From NCBI GenBank assembly GCA_039815055.1, contig JBCCAA010000008.1, positions 1 through 64,000 on the forward strand: a stretch of 64,000 nt of DNA. Reading direction: 5' to 3'. Shown piece after piece: positions 62,276 through 64,000 of this stretch (position 1 is the stretch's first letter; the number at the start of each line of letters is the position of its first letter). Under the pieces are notes generated by a model. The model was not told the origin of the DNA and made no database searches. It saw only the letters and a list, made by a program, of their open reading frames with translations. The translations under genes and the position numbers were made by a program. This DNA is from UBA5336 sp039815055. GTDB taxonomy: Bacteria; Pseudomonadota; Alphaproteobacteria; Caulobacterales; Hyphomonadaceae.

Positions 62276-63028
62276 CTATCGCCTCACCCAGCGCCACAGA
62301 AACGGGAACAGCATCGCCAGAACGATCACGCCCGCAACGGCGGGCACAACCACTTCACGGGCGCGATTGAACCCTTCCGTCAGGGTCGGCGCGTCGTTGA
62401 AGAATTGTTTCTGTGTCGTGCAGATCATGTCGAAACAGCCGTGGGGCTGCAGGATGGAGTTGATGATCGCCGCGGCCGCCACGAGGCCCGCGCCGATGGC
62501 TGCACCGCCGATCAGCCGCTTGATCGAGCCAACAAACGTGAGCGGCGGCCGGGTCCAACGCCCGCCAGACCCCTTGGCCTTGCCAAACAGCACATCCAGC
62601 AGATCGTCCATATCGCCATTGAAATGGCTGGAGCGAAGCTGGAACGCATTCAGCTTGGGCAGCTCTTTCAAATCCTCGGGCAGACTGACCGCGCCCGGCA
62701 TTTTGGAATCATCGATCAGCACCGGCACGACTTTGGTCTTGCTCTCCAGCGCCAATGACGCCTCCCGGCGGACCAGGTCTTCCGGGTCAAAAATACGCGG
62801 CTGGCCCGTCATCTCGCCGCCGGTCAGGTATTTGTTGCCAATCAAAACAATGCAGACGTTTGACTTGCTCAGCGACGACTTGATGACGTCGGTGAAATCC
62901 TGGCCGTAGGGGATCTGGTCAAAGTCCAGAAACACGTCTGAAATGGCAGGGATTCCGTCCAGAAACGTCTTCATGGCCCGCGCCGTCAGAAGAGCATCGG
63001 CGCGGCGGTAGGAAATGAAGATCTTCAT
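62276..63028 (-). CDS. TIR-domain protein with two C-terminal membrane helices
   Basis: This 250-residue protein has a TIR domain in residues 1-150: MKIFISYRRADALLTARAM, VFLDFDQIPYGQDF and VCIVLIGNKYL. In PEDLVRREASLALE, Glu89 aligns with the NADase catalytic Glu. Two hydrophobic helices follow at about 171-191 and 226-246, with a Cys-containing loop (HGCFDMICTT) that should be periplasmic. Its start overlaps the lipoprotein stop by 4 bp (ATGA), so the two form one operon. It could act as a membrane-tethered NAD-cleaving or signalling protein; activity is inferred. Confidence 0.87.
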   Translation of the reverse strand: MKIFISYRRADALLTARAMKTFLDGIPAISDVFLDFDQIPYGQDFTDVIKSSLSKSNVCIVLIGNKYLTGGEMTGQPRIFDPEDLVRREASLALESKTKVVPVLIDDSKMPGAVSLPEDLKELPKLNAFQLRSSHFNGDMDDLLDVLFGKAKGSGGRWTRPPLTFVGSIKRLIGGAAIGAGLVAAAAIINSILQPHGCFDMICTTQKQFFNDAPTLTEGFNRAREVVVPAVAGVIVLAMLFPFLWRWVRR

Positions 63029-63864
63029 GGCGTTCGCCGGGTTTGAAACAGCCCGGCCCCCGAAAAGTGGGTCGATGCGGGTAGTCGGCCATTTGGATTG
63101 ATCATGCGTGGATCATCCTGCGCTAATTTCTCGAATTCATAGATCATGGCGGTCACGCGATAAGAATCATCCAACGGTGTAGCCTTCAAAGCCAAGGGCA
63201 TGTTGGCCGAACCAGACCGCAACAGGTCTTCAAAATCTTCATTCGTGATCGTCTGGTCCGTCTCAACGACATCTTCGGTTGTGACCAACAAAACAATCTG
63301 CCGGTATTGCCCAGGCGGCTGACCGGCCAGGCGGGACAGCAAATTCATAAGACTGTACTGGCGTCCATCCGCCTTGGACAAGAACCCGGACTCTCCAGGC
63401 AAGCGCTGACCATTGGCCTCAATCGTTTCAAGCTCGCCGAGAAGGGCAAAGCCGTGGCAACCAACCTTGAGAAACACAAGTTGCCGGAACCCTGCGCGAT
63501 CCATTTCGATGGTAAGCAGGTCTGAAACAGACCCAAGGGTCGCGCCGTCACGAGTCTCAAGGCCAATCTGGCGATCAGAGAGTTGGGCCACGACAGACGC
63601 CTTGAAGATCGGGAACGTCGCCATGGGCGCGGCAGGACACCGGTTGACGGATCCAACCGGTCCCAGAGGCCCCTGATGCTGTATCGGCGTCAATGGCGGA
63701 GGTGGCGGCGGCGGTGGGGGAGGTGGCGGGGGTGGAGGGGGTGGCGGCGGTGGGGGTGGCGGAGCCGATTCTTCAAAAATGGCGGGTATGGACTCGCACG
63801 CCGTCAGCGGACCTAAGGCCAAAAGAGCAATCGCCAGCGCAGTCGCTGAAACAGCTTTGTTCAT
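63025..63864 (-). CDS. Lipoprotein with a 23-proline linker, TIR-operon partner
   Basis: This 279-residue lipoprotein starts at ATG 63864 with GAGG upstream. The lipobox LTAC places Cys23. A run of 23 Pro codons (63694-63762, mixed CCN codons) follows as a stiff spacer. The rest is a globular domain (about 70-250) with FPIFKASVVAQLSDRQIGLE, FRQLVFLKVGCHGFALLGE and IVLLVTTEDVV. No family is recognised. The proline rod could hold the domain away from the membrane or reach through the wall, towards the periplasmic loop of the TIR protein. Confidence 0.74.
   Translation of the reverse strand: MNKAVSATALAIALLALGPLTACESIPAIFEESAPPPPPPPPPPPPPPPPPPPPPPPLTPIQHQGPLGPVGSVNRCPAAPMATFPIFKASVVAQLSDRQIGLETRDGATLGSVSDLLTIEMDRAGFRQLVFLKVGCHGFALLGELETIEANGQRLPGESGFLSKADGRQYSLMNLLSRLAGQPPGQYRQIVLLVTTEDVVETDQTITNEDFEDLLRSGSANMPLALKATPLDDSYRVTAMIYEFEKLAQDDPRMINPNGRLPASTHFSGAGLFQTRRTP
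63694..63762 (-). repeat. 69-bp proline-codon tract (23 CCN codons)
   Basis: This is an uninterrupted G-rich/C-rich imperfect trinucleotide run. Codons are mixed (CCG, CCA, CCC, CCT), which suggests selection for the peptide rather than simple slippage. It may need EF-P for translation. Confidence 0.9.
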
Positions 63865-63886
63865 TTTCACTGCCTCGCCCCCGGTT

Positions 63887-64000
63887 TTAATCATTGTCGC
63901 CGAGTTCGGTGTAGATGCCGGTGGCCTGGATGTGGGCGGCGCCACCCAGGCGAGATGGACGCAGCTGGGCGACGTCGCGCTCGGACTGGCCCTTTTCGAA
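63887..64000 (-). CDS. C-terminus of an unidentified upstream operon gene
   Basis: The leftward frame open from the window edge to a TAA at 63887-63889 encodes 37 residues (FEKGQSERDVAQL, GGAAHIQATGIYTELGD). It lies 22 bp before the chosen lipoprotein start and on the same strand, so it is probably the first visible member of the TIR operon. Too little is present to name it. Confidence 0.5.
   Translation of the reverse strand, partial: FEKGQSERDVAQLRPSRLGGAAHIQATGIYTELGDND

Overview
The window is chromosomal DNA of an alphaproteobacterium, most likely a Hyphomonadales/Maricaulales-type (Caulobacter-related) marine bacterium. The basis is high GC, very tight packing with many 4-base ATGA stop/start overlaps, the tsaE-amgK-murU-addB-addA-trxA gene order, DUF2794, DUF2853, UrcA and CC0125-like proteins, and a TonB-dependent receptor with its own Fur-box promoter. 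Family assignments rest on reading the translated sequence; no database search was run.

Left edge (1-1.97 kb) is accessory DNA. The first codons of a leftward tyrosine integrase lie next to a tRNA-Arg 3' half ending in CCA, which looks like the attachment-site end of an integrated element. To its right is a broken RHS-repeat gene whose core is split by a 70-bp insert carrying a near-perfect palindrome, followed by an overlapping small membrane-protein gene that could be its immunity partner.

2-20 kb is core. It starts with the Anbu locus: a very large transglutaminase/DUF2126 protein divergent from circularly permuted ATP-grasp, alpha-E and the proteasome-like protease Anbu. It continues as one long overlapping run: obgE, proB, tsaE, amgK, murU, addB, addA, trxA, ending at a strong terminator. 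This run joins ribosome assembly, proline synthesis, t6A tRNA modification, cell-wall sugar recycling and double-strand break repair.

20-35.4 kb holds envelope and small conserved genes: a lipoprotein hydrolase, DUF2794 (apparently with an AUU start), a Bax-inhibitor-1 protein, DUF2853, thpR, an ABC1/UbiB-type kinase, a CPBP membrane protease beside a TIR-transmembrane-CARDB protein, a CC0125-like lipoprotein, UrcA, an M23 peptidase and a ydbH-ynbE-ydbL operon for an intermembrane lipid bridge.

35.5-41.6 kb is an iron/haem acquisition region: a PiuC-type dioxygenase, a lipoprotein, a TonB receptor with a coupled 63-residue ORF, DUF6607 and a DUF4198 protein, with Fur-like boxes in both divergent promoter regions. 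41.7-62.2 kb contains dnaK, a secreted orphan Hcp-like protein, an rRNA/tRNA methyltransferase, gpmA, a RibD-like deaminase with a novel N-terminal domain, a GT2 glycosyltransferase, and an ffh-chorismate mutase-rpsP-rimM operon into which a six-motif beta/gamma-crystallin gene is inserted. It continues with oxyR, mtgA-queG, an F5/8-like/OmpA hybrid, a GST and an AGCS symporter.

The right edge (62.3-64 kb) carries a leftward three-gene unit: an unidentified upstream gene cut by the window edge, a lipoprotein with 23 consecutive prolines, and a second membrane-anchored TIR protein. The two TIR loci, the RHS/integrase edge, the crystallin insertion and the deaminase fusion are the least explained parts.
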